Notes: generated from the sequence alone by a model not told the origin. Numbered from the stretch's first letter, positions 41,633 through 50,674 are shown. The stretch is DNA of 64,000 nt from Amycolatopsis solani (GCF_033441515.1 NZ_JAWQJT010000003.1:496001-560000); one strand, 5' to 3'. Program-made: numbers and translations.

Positions 41633-42532
41633 TTACGCGGCCGCGGTGAGTTCCGCCAGCTCCGCTTCGGTGAGGTGGAGCCGGGCCGCGGCCAGGTTCT
41701 CTTCCAGGTGAGCGACCTTCGACGTGCCGGGGATGGGCAGGACGACGTCGGATCGGTGCAGCAGCCACGAAAGCGCCACAGTGGACGGAGTGCAGCCATG
41801 CGCCGCGGCGATGTGGTCGACCGGCCCGCCGCGGCGAGCCAGCTCCCCCGCGGCCACCGGCGCCCACGGGATGAACCCGATGCCATGCCGGGTGCAGTAG
41901 TCCAAGACGTCGGCGGAGCTGCGATCCGCGACGTTGTACCGGTTCTGGACGGTGGCGATGTCGGCGATCCGCCGAGCCTGCTCGATCTGGGAGACCGTGA
42001 CCTGCGACAGTCCGATCGCGACGACCTTGCCCTCGTCCTGGAGGTTTTTCAACTCCCCGACCTGGTCCTCGAGCGGAACCGCGGGGTCGACGCGGTGGAG
42101 CTGGAACAGGTCGATGGCCTCGAGGCCGAGGCGGCGCAGGCTCAGCAACGCTTGCTGGCGAAGGTATTCGGGGCGGCCGACCGGGGGCCAGGCCCGGGGT
42201 CCGAGGCGCACCAGCTCGCCGCCCCGCCGGACGACGTCCGGGCCGTTGCGCGTCAGGCCCGCCTTGGTCGCGATGAGGACGTCGTCCGGGTAGGGGTGGA
42301 TCGCCTCCCGGATGATCTCCTCACTGACGTGCGGCCCGTACGAGTCCGCGGTGTCGATGAGCTGCACGCCGAGTTCGACGGCCCGCCGCACGACGCGCAC
42401 GCACTCGGCGCGGTCCTCGGGCTCGCCCCACACCCCGAGCCCGGTCAGCCGCATGGCCCCGAAACCCAGGCGGGCGAACTTCTTCCCGGCGATCTCAAAG
42501 GTGCCCACGCTGTCCGCGAGGGAGACGTTCAT
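41633..42532 (-). CDS. aldo/keto reductase
   Basis: A 299-aa TIM-barrel NADPH oxidoreductase with the complete tetrad: Asp and Tyr in IDTADSYGP, Lys in LIATKAGL and His in LFQLHRVD. The NADP site is seen in [14 protein letters not shown]. Substrate unknown. The ATG overlaps the stop of the XRE-type regulator gene, which probably controls it. Confidence 0.9.
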   Translation of the reverse strand: MNVSLADSVGTFEIAGKKFARLGFGAMRLTGLGVWGEPEDRAECVRVVRRAVELGVQLIDTADSYGPHVSEEIIREAIHPYPDDVLIATKAGLTRNGPDVVRRGGELVRLGPRAWPPVGRPEYLRQQALLSLRRLGLEAIDLFQLHRVDPAVPLEDQVGELKNLQDEGKVVAIGLSQVTVSQIEQARRIADIATVQNRYNVADRSSADVLDYCTRHGIGFIPWAPVAAGELARRGGPVDHIAAAHGCTPSTVALSWLLHRSDVVLPIPGTSKVAHLEENLAAARLHLTEAELAELTAAA

Positions 42533-43398
42533 GATCGGGTGTCACCTTTCTCGAGAGCCTCGGCGTCGTCGGCGGCCGTGGCCGCTTGCTCGGCCAGCCG
42601 TCGGAGGAGGACCAAACCGTCGTGACTGGCGCTGCCGGGTTCGGCGCTGTAGACGGACAGGTGCTGCCCGGGCGCGCTGGCGACGGCGAACGTCTCGAAG
42701 TGCAGCCGCAGCTCCCCCACCCGCGGGTGCACGAAGTGCTTCAGCTCGCTGGTCCGCGGACGCACCTCGTAGCGGGCCCACAGGTTCGCGAACGCCGGGC
42801 TGCGCAAGCTCAGTTCCCCGACGACCCGCTCGATGCGCTCGTCCGCGGGAAACTGCGAAGACGACGCCCGCAGGTTGCTCACCGCGAGCCGCGACGCGGC
42901 GTCCCAGTCAGCGTAGAACGACCTCGCGTACGGATCCAGGAAGATCATCCGCAGCAGGTTGTCGTACCGGGCGAACCCGCGGTAGAGCTCCCGCGCCAGC
43001 GCGTTCGCGCCCAGGATGTCCTGTGCCGCACCGACCAGGAAGGCGGGTACTTCCGGCATGCCGTCCATCAGCCGCACCAACTCGGGAGCGACGGTGAGCG
43101 AGGTGGCCGCCCGCGCCCCGAACAGCGGCAGCGCGAGCCGGAACAGGTGCGCCGCGGCGTCGTCGTCCAGCTGCAGCGCGCCGGCGATCGATCGCAGCAC
43201 CTGATCGGACGGGTGCCGTTCCCGGCCCTGCTCCAGCCGCACGTAGTAGTCCGTGCTCACTCCCGCGAGCATTGCCACCTCGTCGCGCCGGAGCCCCGGC
43301 ACCCGCCGCGGGCCGTCGTCGGGCAGACCGACGTCCTGCACCCGGACCAGCGCCCGTCGCGCTCGCAGGTAGTCACCAAGCTCGTTGTCACTGTCCAC
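42529..43398 (-). CDS. XRE-type regulator with MmyB-like ligand domain
   Basis: A 289-aa protein: N-terminal helix-turn-helix ([32 protein letters not shown]) and the MmyB-like PAS-related domain ([23 protein letters not shown]) that binds fatty acids in relatives. GTG start at 43398. It is the first gene of a two-gene unit with the aldo/keto reductase, so it is likely a local autoregulator. This regulator type is very abundant in actinomycetes next to a single SDR or AKR gene. Confidence 0.88.
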   Translation of the reverse strand: MDSDNELGDYLRARRALVRVQDVGLPDDGPRRVPGLRRDEVAMLAGVSTDYYVRLEQGRERHPSDQVLRSIAGALQLDDDAAAHLFRLALPLFGARAATSLTVAPELVRLMDGMPEVPAFLVGAAQDILGANALARELYRGFARYDNLLRMIFLDPYARSFYADWDAASRLAVSNLRASSSQFPADERIERVVGELSLRSPAFANLWARYEVRPRTSELKHFVHPRVGELRLHFETFAVASAPGQHLSVYSAEPGSASHDGLVLLRRLAEQAATAADDAEALEKGDTRS

Positions 43399-43432
43399 AC
43401 CGTCGACACTAATGCGGACCGGCGCCCGGGGG

Positions 43433-43453
43433 CGTGGGTGCAGCGCACCCACG
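43433..43453 (-). terminator. GC hairpin between SDR and XRE genes
   Basis: CGTGGGTGC-AGC-GCACCCACG, a perfect 9-bp stem with a 3-nt loop, 33 nt after the SDR stop and 35 nt before the regulator start. It is either the SDR terminator or an operator for the regulator. Confidence 0.5.
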
Positions 43454-43485
43454 TTGGCCGAGCCGGCGCTCCGGCGTCACGGCGC

Positions 43486-44268
43486 TCAATCCTGCTGCTC
43501 CGTCGGCCGGACCAGGACCTCGTTCACGGCGACGTGGCGTGGCCTGGTGACGATGAAGGTGATGGTGTCCGCCACGTCCGCGGGACGCAGTCGCTCCATT
43601 GTGGAGTATCGCTCGTACATCCGCTCCCGGACGTCGGGGCGGTTCTGGAGGGGCAGCTCGGTCTCCACCGCACCGGGCTCGACGAGCGAAACGCGCACAT
43701 GGCGTCGGGTGACTTCGCGGCGGAGGGCTTCACCGAACGCGGTCACGGCGTACTTGCTCGCGTTGTAGACACCGCCGCCGCCGCGGACCACCCGGCCCGC
43801 GGTGCTGCTGACCAGGACGAGATCGGCCACCCGGCGGGGACCGTCGGCCGCTGCCTCGAGCAGGTGCGGGGCGGCCGCGTGCGCGGTGTACATGAGCCCG
43901 AGCGTGTTGAGCTCGAGCATCCGGCGCCAGTCGGTCGTATCGGCGCCGGTGATCGGCCCGAGAATCATGACGCCCGCGTTGGCCACCACGGTGTCGAGGC
44001 GGCCGTAGGCCTCGACGGCACGGGCGACGGCGGAATGAGCTTGCTCCTCGTCCGTGATGTCGGCGCTCACGGCGAGAGCGTGGCCACCGGTGCTCGTGAT
44101 TTTTTCGACGAGTACGTCGAGACGGTCCGCTCGACGGGCGACCACGGTCACCCGTGCGCCGAGCGCGGCCAGCGCCAGCGCGGTGCCTTCGCCGATGCCG
44201 CTGCTGGCTCCGGTCACCAGGGCCGCTGTGCCGGCGAGAGGACCGTCGGCCTGAGGTTGACTGATCAT
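43486..44268 (-). CDS. SDR family oxidoreductase
   Basis: A 260-aa classical SDR: TGASSGIGEG, NAG in VVANAGV, Ser in LVSSTAG and YNASK. The ATG at 44268 is used; longer readings pass through non-coding-like sequence and a likely promoter. It lies 65 nt after the LysR gene on the same strand. Substrate unknown. Confidence 0.88.
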   Translation of the reverse strand: MISQPQADGPLAGTAALVTGASSGIGEGTALALAALGARVTVVARRADRLDVLVEKITSTGGHALAVSADITDEEQAHSAVARAVEAYGRLDTVVANAGVMILGPITGADTTDWRRMLELNTLGLMYTAHAAAPHLLEAAADGPRRVADLVLVSSTAGRVVRGGGGVYNASKYAVTAFGEALRREVTRRHVRVSLVEPGAVETELPLQNRPDVRERMYERYSTMERLRPADVADTITFIVTRPRHVAVNEVLVRPTEQQD

Positions 44269-44333
44269 GAGCTCGACGGTACGAGCGCTTCGGCCGGTGT
44301 GGGAGGGAGTGGTACCCCCACCCGCAGGGTCCA

Positions 44334-45215
44334 CTATGGACGGTGGGAGGCAGCCTCGTCGCGGAAGGCCGCCACCGCGCACTCGGCCGCGCTGTTCGCC
44401 GTGTCCGGGGCGACGACGACGCTGCCGTCGATCGTGATCGCCGGCTCGAGCGGGATCGCGCGGACGCGGGTCGAGCGGATCTCGGCGACCTGGTCGGCCG
44501 GCAACACCGTCCAGCTCCGCGGTTCCGAGCCGACTTCGACGATCGTCTCCTGCAGCGTGCCCGTCGGGCGGCCGGCCGCCAGGTGCCACCCGGTTTCGCT
44601 CAGCGCGAGAGCCACGGCGTCGTGCAGCGGCGGGTCGTGCTCGCGGGCGGGCAGGCGCAGCGTGCCGCCGGCCAGTTCGGTGCGGCCGACGGCACCCCGG
44701 TCCGCTGCCGGGTGCCGCCGGGACACCACCGCGTACAGGCGTTCGGTCCAGGCCGGCAGCACCTCGAGCCCGGGTGCGGAACGCACCCCGCGAGTCAGCG
44801 CCAGGTCGAGGTCACCCTGGCGGAGAGCGTTGAGCCGGGCCTCGACCGGCAGATCGGCCAGCACGACGTCGAACTCCGGCGCCCGCTCGCGGAAGGCGTC
44901 GATGCCGCGTTCCAGCCGGGCGGTCATGCCGGGGGCGGTGCCGATGCGCACGAGCGGCACGACCTGCTGGGCCGCGATCTGCACCTGACCGGCCGCGGCG
45001 AGCGTGCCGCGTGCCGCTTCGAGCACGCGTTGCCCGGCCGCGGTGAGCCGGACCCGCCGGGGCGACCGGTCGAGCAGCCGGACCCCGAGCTCCCGCTCCA
45101 GCCGGGCGATCTGCTGGCTGACGGCCGGTTGCGCGACGTGCAGCCGCTCGGCCGCCCGGCCGAAGTGCAGCTCGTCCGCGACGGCGACGAAGTAACGCAG
45201 CGCCCGCAGCTCCAC
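44334..45215 (-). CDS. LysR family regulator
   Basis: A 293-aa LysR protein: HTH FGRAAERLHVAQPAVSQQIARLERELG (residues about 18-44) and a periplasmic-binding-protein-like effector domain. GTG start at 45215. It is divergent from the luciferase-like oxidoreductase gene, with a good LysR-type palindrome (45239-45257) between them. Confidence 0.9.
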   Translation of the reverse strand: MELRALRYFVAVADELHFGRAAERLHVAQPAVSQQIARLERELGVRLLDRSPRRVRLTAAGQRVLEAARGTLAAAGQVQIAAQQVVPLVRIGTAPGMTARLERGIDAFRERAPEFDVVLADLPVEARLNALRQGDLDLALTRGVRSAPGLEVLPAWTERLYAVVSRRHPAADRGAVGRTELAGGTLRLPAREHDPPLHDAVALALSETGWHLAAGRPTGTLQETIVEVGSEPRSWTVLPADQVAEIRSTRVRAIPLEPAITIDGSVVVAPDTANSAAECAVAAFRDEAASHRP

Positions 45216-45238
45216 AGTCCCACCCTGATTGACCTCGA

Positions 45239-45257
45239 CGATAAGGAAAGCTTATCG
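45239..45257. promoter_or_regulatory. LysR-type operator
   Basis: CGATAAG-GAAAG-CTTATCG, perfect 7-bp arms with a 5-nt spacer, in the 92-nt gap between the divergent LysR and luciferase-like genes. It contains the T-N11-A pattern (ATAAG/CTTAT) typical for LysR proteins. Confidence 0.65.
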
Positions 45258-45307
45258 CAGCACGTGCCGATTGCCGCTGGTTCGCGCCACCATCCGGTGC
45301 TGAAGTC

Positions 45308-46156
45308 GTGATCATGACCATCGAACTGGGACCGCTCGGCGCTTACCTGACCGCCGCCGAGGCCACCGCGGCGGACGCCGTCGCGCTGGAAGAAGCCGGC
45401 TACGACGCGATCTGGCTGGCCGCGTCACCGGCCGCGGACCTCCGCTCGGCGGAGCGGCTGCTCGACGCCACGCACCGGATCGTGGTCGGCACCAGCGTGC
45501 TCAACGTGTGGCAGTCCGAGGCGGGCACGGTCGCGGAGTCCTACCACCGGATCGTGGCGAAGCACGCCGGCCGGCTCATCGTCGGCATCGGCGCCGGCCA
45601 CCGGGAAGTCGACGCCGGCTACGCGTCCCCGGTGGCCAAGATCGCGAGCTACCTGGACGCGCTGACCGCGGCCGGCGTCCCCGCCGACCGGGTGCTGCTG
45701 GCCGCACTCGGGCCGAAGATGCTCCGGCTGGCGGCCGACCGCGCGGCGGGCACCCTCACGCTGCAGGTGACGCCCGAACACACCCGCCTCGCCCGGCAGG
45801 CCCTCGGCGCGGGCAAGCTGGTGGTGCCCGGGCACGGCGTGCTGCTGGACGCCGACGCCGAACGCGCCCGCGAGACCGGCCGGGCCGCCGTCCGCCCCAT
45901 GCTGGGCATCGCCAACTACGCCAACAACCTCCGGCGGATCGGCTACACCGACCAGGACCTCACCGACCCGTTCAGCGACCGCCTGGTCGACGCCCTCGTG
46001 CTGCACGGCGACGCACCGGCCATCGCGGCCGGCATCAGGGCCGAGCTGGCGGCGGGGGCGAACCACGTCGGCCTGCACGCGATCGCCGAAGACCCGATCG
46101 GCGTCCTGCGCGCGGTCGCCGAGGCGACCCGCGCGGTGGCGGCGCAGCGAGCGTAG
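45308..46156 (+). CDS. luciferase-like (LLM) oxidoreductase, probably F420-dependent
   Basis: A 282-aa TIM-barrel protein of the LLM class, nearest in style to the TIGR03620-type F420 group: LGPLGAYLTAAEATAADAVALEE, GYDAIWLA, VGIGAGHRE and ALGPKMLRLAADRAAGTL. Actinomycetes make F420, so a hydride transfer with F420 is likely; FMN is the alternative. GTG at 45308 or ATG at 45314. Control by the divergent LysR is likely. Confidence 0.85.
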   Translation: MIMTIELGPLGAYLTAAEATAADAVALEEAGYDAIWLAASPAADLRSAERLLDATHRIVVGTSVLNVWQSEAGTVAESYHRIVAKHAGRLIVGIGAGHREVDAGYASPVAKIASYLDALTAAGVPADRVLLAALGPKMLRLAADRAAGTLTLQVTPEHTRLARQALGAGKLVVPGHGVLLDADAERARETGRAAVRPMLGIANYANNLRRIGYTDQDLTDPFSDRLVDALVLHGDAPAIAAGIRAELAAGANHVGLHAIAEDPIGVLRAVAEATRAVAAQRA

Positions 46157-46164
46157 GCCGAGAG

Positions 46165-46959
46165 TCAGGACGCGGAAACCGCGCGGCTCCTTGCCGGATC
46201 CGGCAGCGCCGCCCAGAAGTTCGTCAGGGCCGCGGCGACCGGTGCCGGCGTCTCCTCGGGCCACCAGTGGCCCACGCCCTCGAGGTGCGCCATCGTCGCG
46301 CCTGATTGCCGCGCGGCCCAATCGTGCTGCGCCAGCGTCCCGGACGCTCGCTCGAAGTCGTCGACGGCGATGAGGGCGAGCCCCGGGCGGTGCGCGGCGC
46401 TCGGCAGCTGCCGTCCCGCTTCGGCCATCGCCGACTGCCGTGCCGACCGCAGCAGCTTGAGGACGGCGCGGCCCATCTCGGGATCCATGCCGGCCGCGAC
46501 CCGCTCCGCCAGGCGCCCGGTCATCCCGAGAGCCGACGTCACGGCGAGCCGCTGGGCCAGATCGCCGCCCCACAGCTCCCGCACCGACTCCTCCCCCGGG
46601 CCCTCCTGCTGCCACACCTGGGCCCGCGGATGCCAGTCGTAGTCGGGCGCGAACACGCCGAGTGCGTCGGAAGCCCAGCTGCGCACCAGATCCGGACGGC
46701 TCATGACCAGCGTCGCGACGTGGATCCCGCCCCAGTCGTGCCCCACCAGGTCGACCGGGGCGCGGAACAGCTCCAGCTGGGACGCCAGCCAGTCCCGATA
46801 GGCCGTCATCGACGAGTCGAAGCCGCGGGGCGCGGGGACGCCGAACCCCGGCGGGGACAGGACGACCGCGTCGGCGCGACCGAGCTCGCCGATGAGCGGT
46901 CCCCAGATCGCCGCCGATTCGGGGTTGCCGTGGACGAGGACGAGCGGAGTGTGCGACAC
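46165..46959 (-). CDS. alpha/beta hydrolase, epoxide hydrolase/dehalogenase-like
   Basis: A 264-aa protein with HGNPESAAIW (oxyanion) and nucleophile motif GHDWGG. The nucleophile is Asp, as in epoxide hydrolases and haloalkane dehalogenases, not Ser. The catalytic His is in GVGHWWPEETP. GTG start with AAAGGTGG upstream. It lies next to a small gene of unknown function and is convergent with the LLM gene, 8 nt apart. Confidence 0.85.
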   Translation of the reverse strand: MSHTPLVLVHGNPESAAIWGPLIGELGRADAVVLSPPGFGVPAPRGFDSSMTAYRDWLASQLELFRAPVDLVGHDWGGIHVATLVMSRPDLVRSWASDALGVFAPDYDWHPRAQVWQQEGPGEESVRELWGGDLAQRLAVTSALGMTGRLAERVAAGMDPEMGRAVLKLLRSARQSAMAEAGRQLPSAAHRPGLALIAVDDFERASGTLAQHDWAARQSGATMAHLEGVGHWWPEETPAPVAAALTNFWAALPDPARSRAVSAS

Positions 46960-46985
46960 GAGGCCACCTTTCGAGTAGTTGTGGT

Positions 46986-47219
46986 TCAGCCGATCGCCAC
47001 CACGCAGCGGCAAGCACCGGCCGCGTGGCTGAGCTGGACTGGATCCGCCGGCGAAAACTCCCTGAGGCCCTCGCCCTCGAGATCCACCTTGACGACGCCG
47101 GGCGAAGGCGGTTCGTGCACCGTCCCGCGCCGGACCCGCCGGGTGCCCTTCGCCGGATCGAGCTCCTCGAAGACCAGCACCCGGTCGCCCGCGGCGAAAT
47201 GGTTCCCGTTGCCGATCAT
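46986..47219 (-). CDS. small protein of unknown function, SH3/DUF1918-like
   Basis: A 77-aa protein. The N-terminus GDRVLVFEELDPAKGTRRVRRGTVHEPP... resembles short KOW/SH3-like barrels of the DUF1918 kind, but I do not recognise it firmly. GGGAAGG lies 8 nt before the ATG, which supports expression. It shares a divergent promoter region with the TetR gene at 47313 and lies just upstream of the epoxide-hydrolase-like gene. Confidence 0.65.
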   Translation of the reverse strand: MIGNGNHFAAGDRVLVFEELDPAKGTRRVRRGTVHEPPSPGVVKVDLEGEGLREFSPADPVQLSHAAGACRCVVAIG

Positions 47220-47269
47220 CGTGGAACCTTCCCGGAGCCAGAGCCTGCTGTGCCGCCCACTCTACACAT

Positions 47270-47315
47270 ACTTGTTGGTTGACACGCAAGTTTGTTTGCT
47301 AGACTCCGCTGCATG
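47270..47315. promoter_or_regulatory. TetR operator and probable leaderless promoter
   Basis: ACTTG (47270-47274) and CAAGT (47287-47291) form a 22-bp interrupted palindrome in an AT-richer gap. TTGACA (47279-47284) and TAGACT (47300-47305) look like a promoter with a short 15-bp spacer. The tetR ATG at 47313 lies only 8 nt after the -10, so the mRNA is probably leaderless. Confidence 0.55.
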
Positions 47316-47918
47316 ACCACCACGCAACGCCGCACCCAGCAGGAACGCCGGGACCAGGCCGAAGCCGCGCTGCTGGCGGCCGCCGCCGAACTGGTCGTCG
47401 AGCAGGGGGTGCGCTCGCTGACGCTGGCGCGGGTCGGCGAACGTGCCGGCTACAGCCGCGGGATCGTCACGCACCACTTCGGCGGCAAGCAGGCACTGGT
47501 GGAGCGGCTCGCCCGGGCGACGCAGGCCGGGTTCGTGCCGGGCCTCGGCGATCTGCCGCCGGGCCCGGACCGCCTGGTGCGCCTGATCGACGGCTACCTC
47601 GGCCGGCTCGCGCGCCTCGACGTGTTCAACCGGGCCTTCCTCCTGCTGTGGGCCGAAGCCGCCACCCAGCCGGACCTGGCCCCGATCTTCCGCGAGCGAG
47701 ACGACGCCTTCCGCGCCGACCTGCGCGAAGACATCGAGGCCGGCATCGCGGACGGCGCCGTCGACCCCGGCCTGAAGCCCGACGACGCCGCGATCGCCAT
47801 CGTCGGACAGCTACGCGGCATCGCCCTGCAAATGCTCGTGGACCCGGGTGGCGTGGACGTCGATCAGGTGCGTCGCAGCGTCACCGGCTACTGGCGCCGG
47901 GTGCTCGCTCCGGAATGA
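47313..47918 (+). CDS. TetR family regulator
   Basis: A 201-aa TetR protein: HTH LTLARVGERAGYSRGIVTHHFGGKQALV (about residues 32-59) and a C-terminal domain typical of the BetI-like subgroup. I use the ATG at 47313, just after a TAGACT -10, rather than upstream codons inside the promoter. It probably controls the divergent small gene and epoxide-hydrolase-like gene. Confidence 0.9.
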   Translation: MTTTQRRTQQERRDQAEAALLAAAAELVVEQGVRSLTLARVGERAGYSRGIVTHHFGGKQALVERLARATQAGFVPGLGDLPPGPDRLVRLIDGYLGRLARLDVFNRAFLLLWAEAATQPDLAPIFRERDDAFRADLREDIEAGIADGAVDPGLKPDDAAIAIVGQLRGIALQMLVDPGGVDVDQVRRSVTGYWRRVLAPE

Positions 47919-47924
47919 GGCCTT

Positions 47925-48368
47925 TCACTCCCCGAACGGCGTGGGCGCCCCACCGGGCATGACGGCCCGGTCGTAGTACTCCCGGCACGAAACGATCTTG
48001 AGTGCCCGGTCCAGCACCAGCACGGCGGCCGAACGACCGCTGAACGGCTTGCCGGTGGCCTTCATCTTCCCGCCGCCGAGGTCGTCGCCGGAGAAGGTGC
48101 CCCGCCCGGTCACCTCCACGGTCACGAACCCGTCGCCGGCGTGGACGTCCTCGACCGACATCACGAAGTCCGGGACGGCGGCCCGCCAGAGACGGTGGTG
48201 GGCGGCGATCAGGTCGTGCCCCCGGCGCCGCACCCCGAAGGTCACGTCGAAGTATTCGCCGTCCTCGGCGTAGAGGCCGACGAAATCTTCCGGAGTCGGC
48301 GCGCTCCAGGCGTCCGCCCACTGCCGGGCGATATCGGTCGGGGTGGTGGTCGTGCTGATGGCAGGCAA
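47925..48368 (-). CDS. SnoaL-like/NTF2-fold protein
   Basis: A 147-aa protein with the NTF2-like cone fold pattern (DIARQWADAWSAPTPEDFVGLYAEDGEYFD...VSCREYYD). Such proteins are polyketide cyclases, isomerases or binding proteins; the catalytic residues do not decide. It is followed upstream, on the same strand, by a tautomerase-like gene and a HxlR regulator, suggesting one small locus. Confidence 0.8.
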   Translation of the reverse strand: MPAISTTTTPTDIARQWADAWSAPTPEDFVGLYAEDGEYFDVTFGVRRRGHDLIAAHHRLWRAAVPDFVMSVEDVHAGDGFVTVEVTGRGTFSGDDLGGGKMKATGKPFSGRSAAVLVLDRALKIVSCREYYDRAVMPGGAPTPFGE

Positions 48369-48409
48369 AAGTGTTCTCCCTGATTCCGTGCGTTCGGGAT
48401 TCGCGCCGG

Positions 48410-48799
48410 TCAGTGGACGGCGCCGGGCTCCTCGGTGATTTCGGGCAGGATCACGCCGTTTTCCAGCGCGTTGGCACCGGGGATTTCTTCGAGGAAAATC
48501 GCCAGGCTTTCCTTGGCGTCTCCGGTGACTTCGGACCAGGCGTCGGCGATTCCGTCAATGAGTTTCGCCCGCACTTCCCGCGAGCGGCCCGCGCGGATCA
48601 GCCCGACCATTCGCGGCGCGTCGATCGCCTCGCCGACCACGAAGAGGCTGCCGCGCGGGACTTCGACGAACGAGCAGTACACGTACGCCCCTGGTGCGCC
48701 CGTCACCTCGCAGTGCACCCTCGTCGCCGCCGCCGCGACCTCCGCCTTGTGCCGCAACGTCGCGCCGCCGGCCGGGACCGTGAACTGGTAGTAGGGCAC
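48410..48799 (-). CDS. tautomerase superfamily protein
   Basis: A 129-aa protein that begins Met-Pro-Tyr-Tyr (GTG start), so Pro1 would be exposed after Met removal, as in 4-oxalocrotonate tautomerase, MSAD and cis-CaaD relatives. The length fits a fused two-domain unit. GGAGGTCACCCC sits just before the GTG and fixes the start. It is divergent from the HxlR regulator gene across an operator-rich gap. Probably an isomerase or dehalogenase of an unsaturated acid. Confidence 0.8.
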   Translation of the reverse strand: MPYYQFTVPAGGATLRHKAEVAAAATRVHCEVTGAPGAYVYCSFVEVPRGSLFVVGEAIDAPRMVGLIRAGRSREVRAKLIDGIADAWSEVTGDAKESLAIFLEEIPGANALENGVILPEITEEPGAVH

Positions 48800-48828
48800 G
48801 GGGTGACCTCCACGGGACCGCCGAGTGG

Positions 48829-48929
48829 GACTCGAATCGAGTCGGACTCTAACCCACCTCACTTGAGCTCGCAACCAGCTAAGACTCAAAGAAGGTCTGA
48901 CGGTGGCTATCAGACTCAAAAGAAGTCCT
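48829..48929. promoter_or_regulatory. HxlR-type operator cluster
   Basis: Three related sites in the gap between the divergent tautomerase and HxlR genes: a palindrome GACTCGAATCGAGTC (48829-48843) and two copies of AGACTCAAAGAAGGTCT-like sequence at 48882-48898 and 48912-48929, 30 bp apart. Each is an imperfect inverted repeat with AGACT/AGTCT ends. This is the expected binding region for the HxlR protein. Confidence 0.6.
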
Positions 48930-48940
48930 ACACTGGTGCC

Positions 48941-49387
48941 GTGAAGCACGACGACCTGCAGGAGCTCTACTGCTCCGTCGCCCGCACCTGGTCGGTGATC
49001 GGCGAGCGCTGGACGATGATGATCCTGCGCGAGTGCTTCCGCGGCGAACGCCGCTACGACCACTTCCGCGCCAAGCTGGGCCTAGGGAGCAACGTCCTCA
49101 ACGACCGGCTCCGGGTCCTGGTGGACGAGGGCATCCTGGACCGCGTCCGGTACCAGGACCACCCTCCGCGGTACGAGTACCGGATCACCGGCAAGGGCGC
49201 CGATCTGTACCCGGTGCTCGTCGCCCTGATGTCCTGGGGGGACAAGTACAAGAACGACGTTCCGCCGGTGCGGCTGATCCACCGTGCGTGCGGCCACGAA
49301 GCCGACCCGCAATTGACCTGCGCGCACTGCGCGAAGCCGGTGTCGTGGCGGGAAATGACCGCCGAGTTCGAACCGGACGCCTGGTGA
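48941..49387 (+). CDS. HxlR family regulator
   Basis: A 148-aa winged-helix protein of the HxlR/DUF24 group: CSVARTWSVIGERWTMMILRECFRGERRYDHFRAKLGLGSNVLNDRLRVLVDEGIL, with a conserved Cys near the N-terminus and further Cys (CGHEADPQLTCAHC) forming a CxxC at the C-terminus. HxlR proteins often sense electrophiles or aldehydes through Cys. GTG start 12 nt after the second operator repeat. Confidence 0.88.
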   Translation: MKHDDLQELYCSVARTWSVIGERWTMMILRECFRGERRYDHFRAKLGLGSNVLNDRLRVLVDEGILDRVRYQDHPPRYEYRITGKGADLYPVLVALMSWGDKYKNDVPPVRLIHRACGHEADPQLTCAHCAKPVSWREMTAEFEPDAW

Positions 49388-49405
49388 CGGTCCGCGGCTG
49401 GCGGT

Positions 49406-49427
49406 AGTGCGGCCGTCCGGCCGCACT
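49406..49427. terminator. bidirectional terminator hairpin
   Basis: AGTGCGGCC-GTCC-GGCCGCACT, a perfect 9-bp stem with a tetraloop, between the convergent HxlR and FAD monooxygenase genes. Confidence 0.7.
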
Positions 49428-49435
49428 GGAACGCC

Positions 49436-50617
49436 TCAGGTCACCACGAGGTGCGGCAACGGGCGCTCGGTGGCCGCAACGCTGGTCACCTTCGCGACGA
49501 CCGGGGCGAACGGCCGCGAAGTGAGGACCTTGTCGGCCACGCGGCGCAGCCCCAGCCCCCACCGGGTTCGCGGGTACGCGAACGGCACGATCCAGCGCGG
49601 AAGCGCCTGGACGTCCTCGACCAGCGGCCGCATCCACTCCTCGTAGGCGGTGAGCGCCGGCTCGAGGCTGTCGGTGGCCAGGGAGGCGGCGAGGACGTAC
49701 CCGCTGACGAGCGCGAGTGACGCACCGCCGCCCCCCATCGGGGTGACGCACCAGGCCGCGTCCCCGGCCAGGCACACCCGCCCGCGATGCCAGACCGGCA
49801 GGCGGATCTGGGTGAGGTTGTCGATGTAGACGTCCTCGGCGGTGTCGAAGGCGTCCAGCACACGCGGTGCTTCCCAGCCGACGCCGGCGAAGCGGGCATG
49901 GACACGGCTCAGCGCGTCGGCGCGATCCAGGCGCGTCAGGTCTTCGGCGCGCGAGAAGGAGAGGATGGCTCGCGTGGTGCCGTGGTTGTCCGGCCGCAGG
50001 TGCACCTGGCGGCCGCCCGCGGCGGTGTACCAGCGCCAGCGGTCGTCGTCGCCGTCGACCCGCGGGATCGTGCCGAACACCATGGCGATCCCGAGGTCCC
50101 GGCGCTCGACGCGGTCACCGAAGAGCCGGTCGCGGGTCGAGGAGCGGACCCCTTCGGCGACGACCAGGAGGTCGGCGTGCAGTACTCGGCCCGACGCGGT
50201 GGTCACGGCGACCGCGGTGGCGTCTTCGGCGACCTCGGTGATCGAGTCGCCGTAGCCGATCTCGACGCCGTCGGGCAGGTGCTCGAGAATCGTCCTGGCG
50301 AAATCACCGCGCAGGACCTCGAGCTCGGCGGTCGCGCCGTCCGGCCCGCCGGAAGGCAGTTCGCCGAGCACCCGCCCGGCCGCGTCGACGAAGACCGTCC
50401 CGGTTTCGGTCGTGTTCTGCGCCTTGACCGCGTCGGTCAGGCCCATGCGTGCCAGGACTTCGCGGCCGACTCCCCGGACGTCCACGTTCTGCCCGCCGTC
50501 GCGGAACGCCGCGGCCCGTTCCAGCACGGTGACCTCCCACCCGGTCCGCCGCAGCCAGAAGGCAGCCGAAAGACCGGCGATGCTCGCCCCGGAGATCACC
50601 GCGTGTCGTGTAGTCAT
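49436..50617 (-). CDS. FAD-dependent monooxygenase
   Basis: A 393-aa class A flavoprotein: FAD motif ISGASIAGLSAAFWL (with Ser in place of the first Gly), LVVAEGVRSSTRDRL (DG region with Glu) and RVCLAGDAAWCVTPMGGGGASLA. It is similar to TetX-like and small-molecule hydroxylases. I start at the ATG at 50617, since the 5 extra codons from the TTG at 50632 overlap the operator. It is divergent from a MarR gene and probably repressed by it. It could inactivate a drug or hydroxylate a phenol. Confidence 0.88.
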   Translation of the reverse strand: MTTRHAVISGASIAGLSAAFWLRRTGWEVTVLERAAAFRDGGQNVDVRGVGREVLARMGLTDAVKAQNTTETGTVFVDAAGRVLGELPSGGPDGATAELEVLRGDFARTILEHLPDGVEIGYGDSITEVAEDATAVAVTTASGRVLHADLLVVAEGVRSSTRDRLFGDRVERRDLGIAMVFGTIPRVDGDDDRWRWYTAAGGRQVHLRPDNHGTTRAILSFSRAEDLTRLDRADALSRVHARFAGVGWEAPRVLDAFDTAEDVYIDNLTQIRLPVWHRGRVCLAGDAAWCVTPMGGGGASLALVSGYVLAASLATDSLEPALTAYEEWMRPLVEDVQALPRWIVPFAYPRTRWGLGLRRVADKVLTSRPFAPVVAKVTSVAATERPLPHLVVT

Positions 50618-50634
50618 CCCACTCCCGTCCAAGA

Positions 50635-50666
50635 TAGCTTCACCATGAAGCTACTTCATGATGAAG
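50635..50666. promoter_or_regulatory. two overlapping MarR-type palindromes
   Basis: TAGCTTCA-CCA-TGAAGCTA (50635-50653), perfect 8-bp arms, and CTTCA-TGA-TGAAG (50654-50666), perfect 5-bp arms, directly abutting. They span the divergent start region of the FAD monooxygenase and the MarR gene. An ATG inside the first palindrome is unlikely to be the marR start. Confidence 0.72.
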
Positions 50667-50674
50667 GGATCTGC

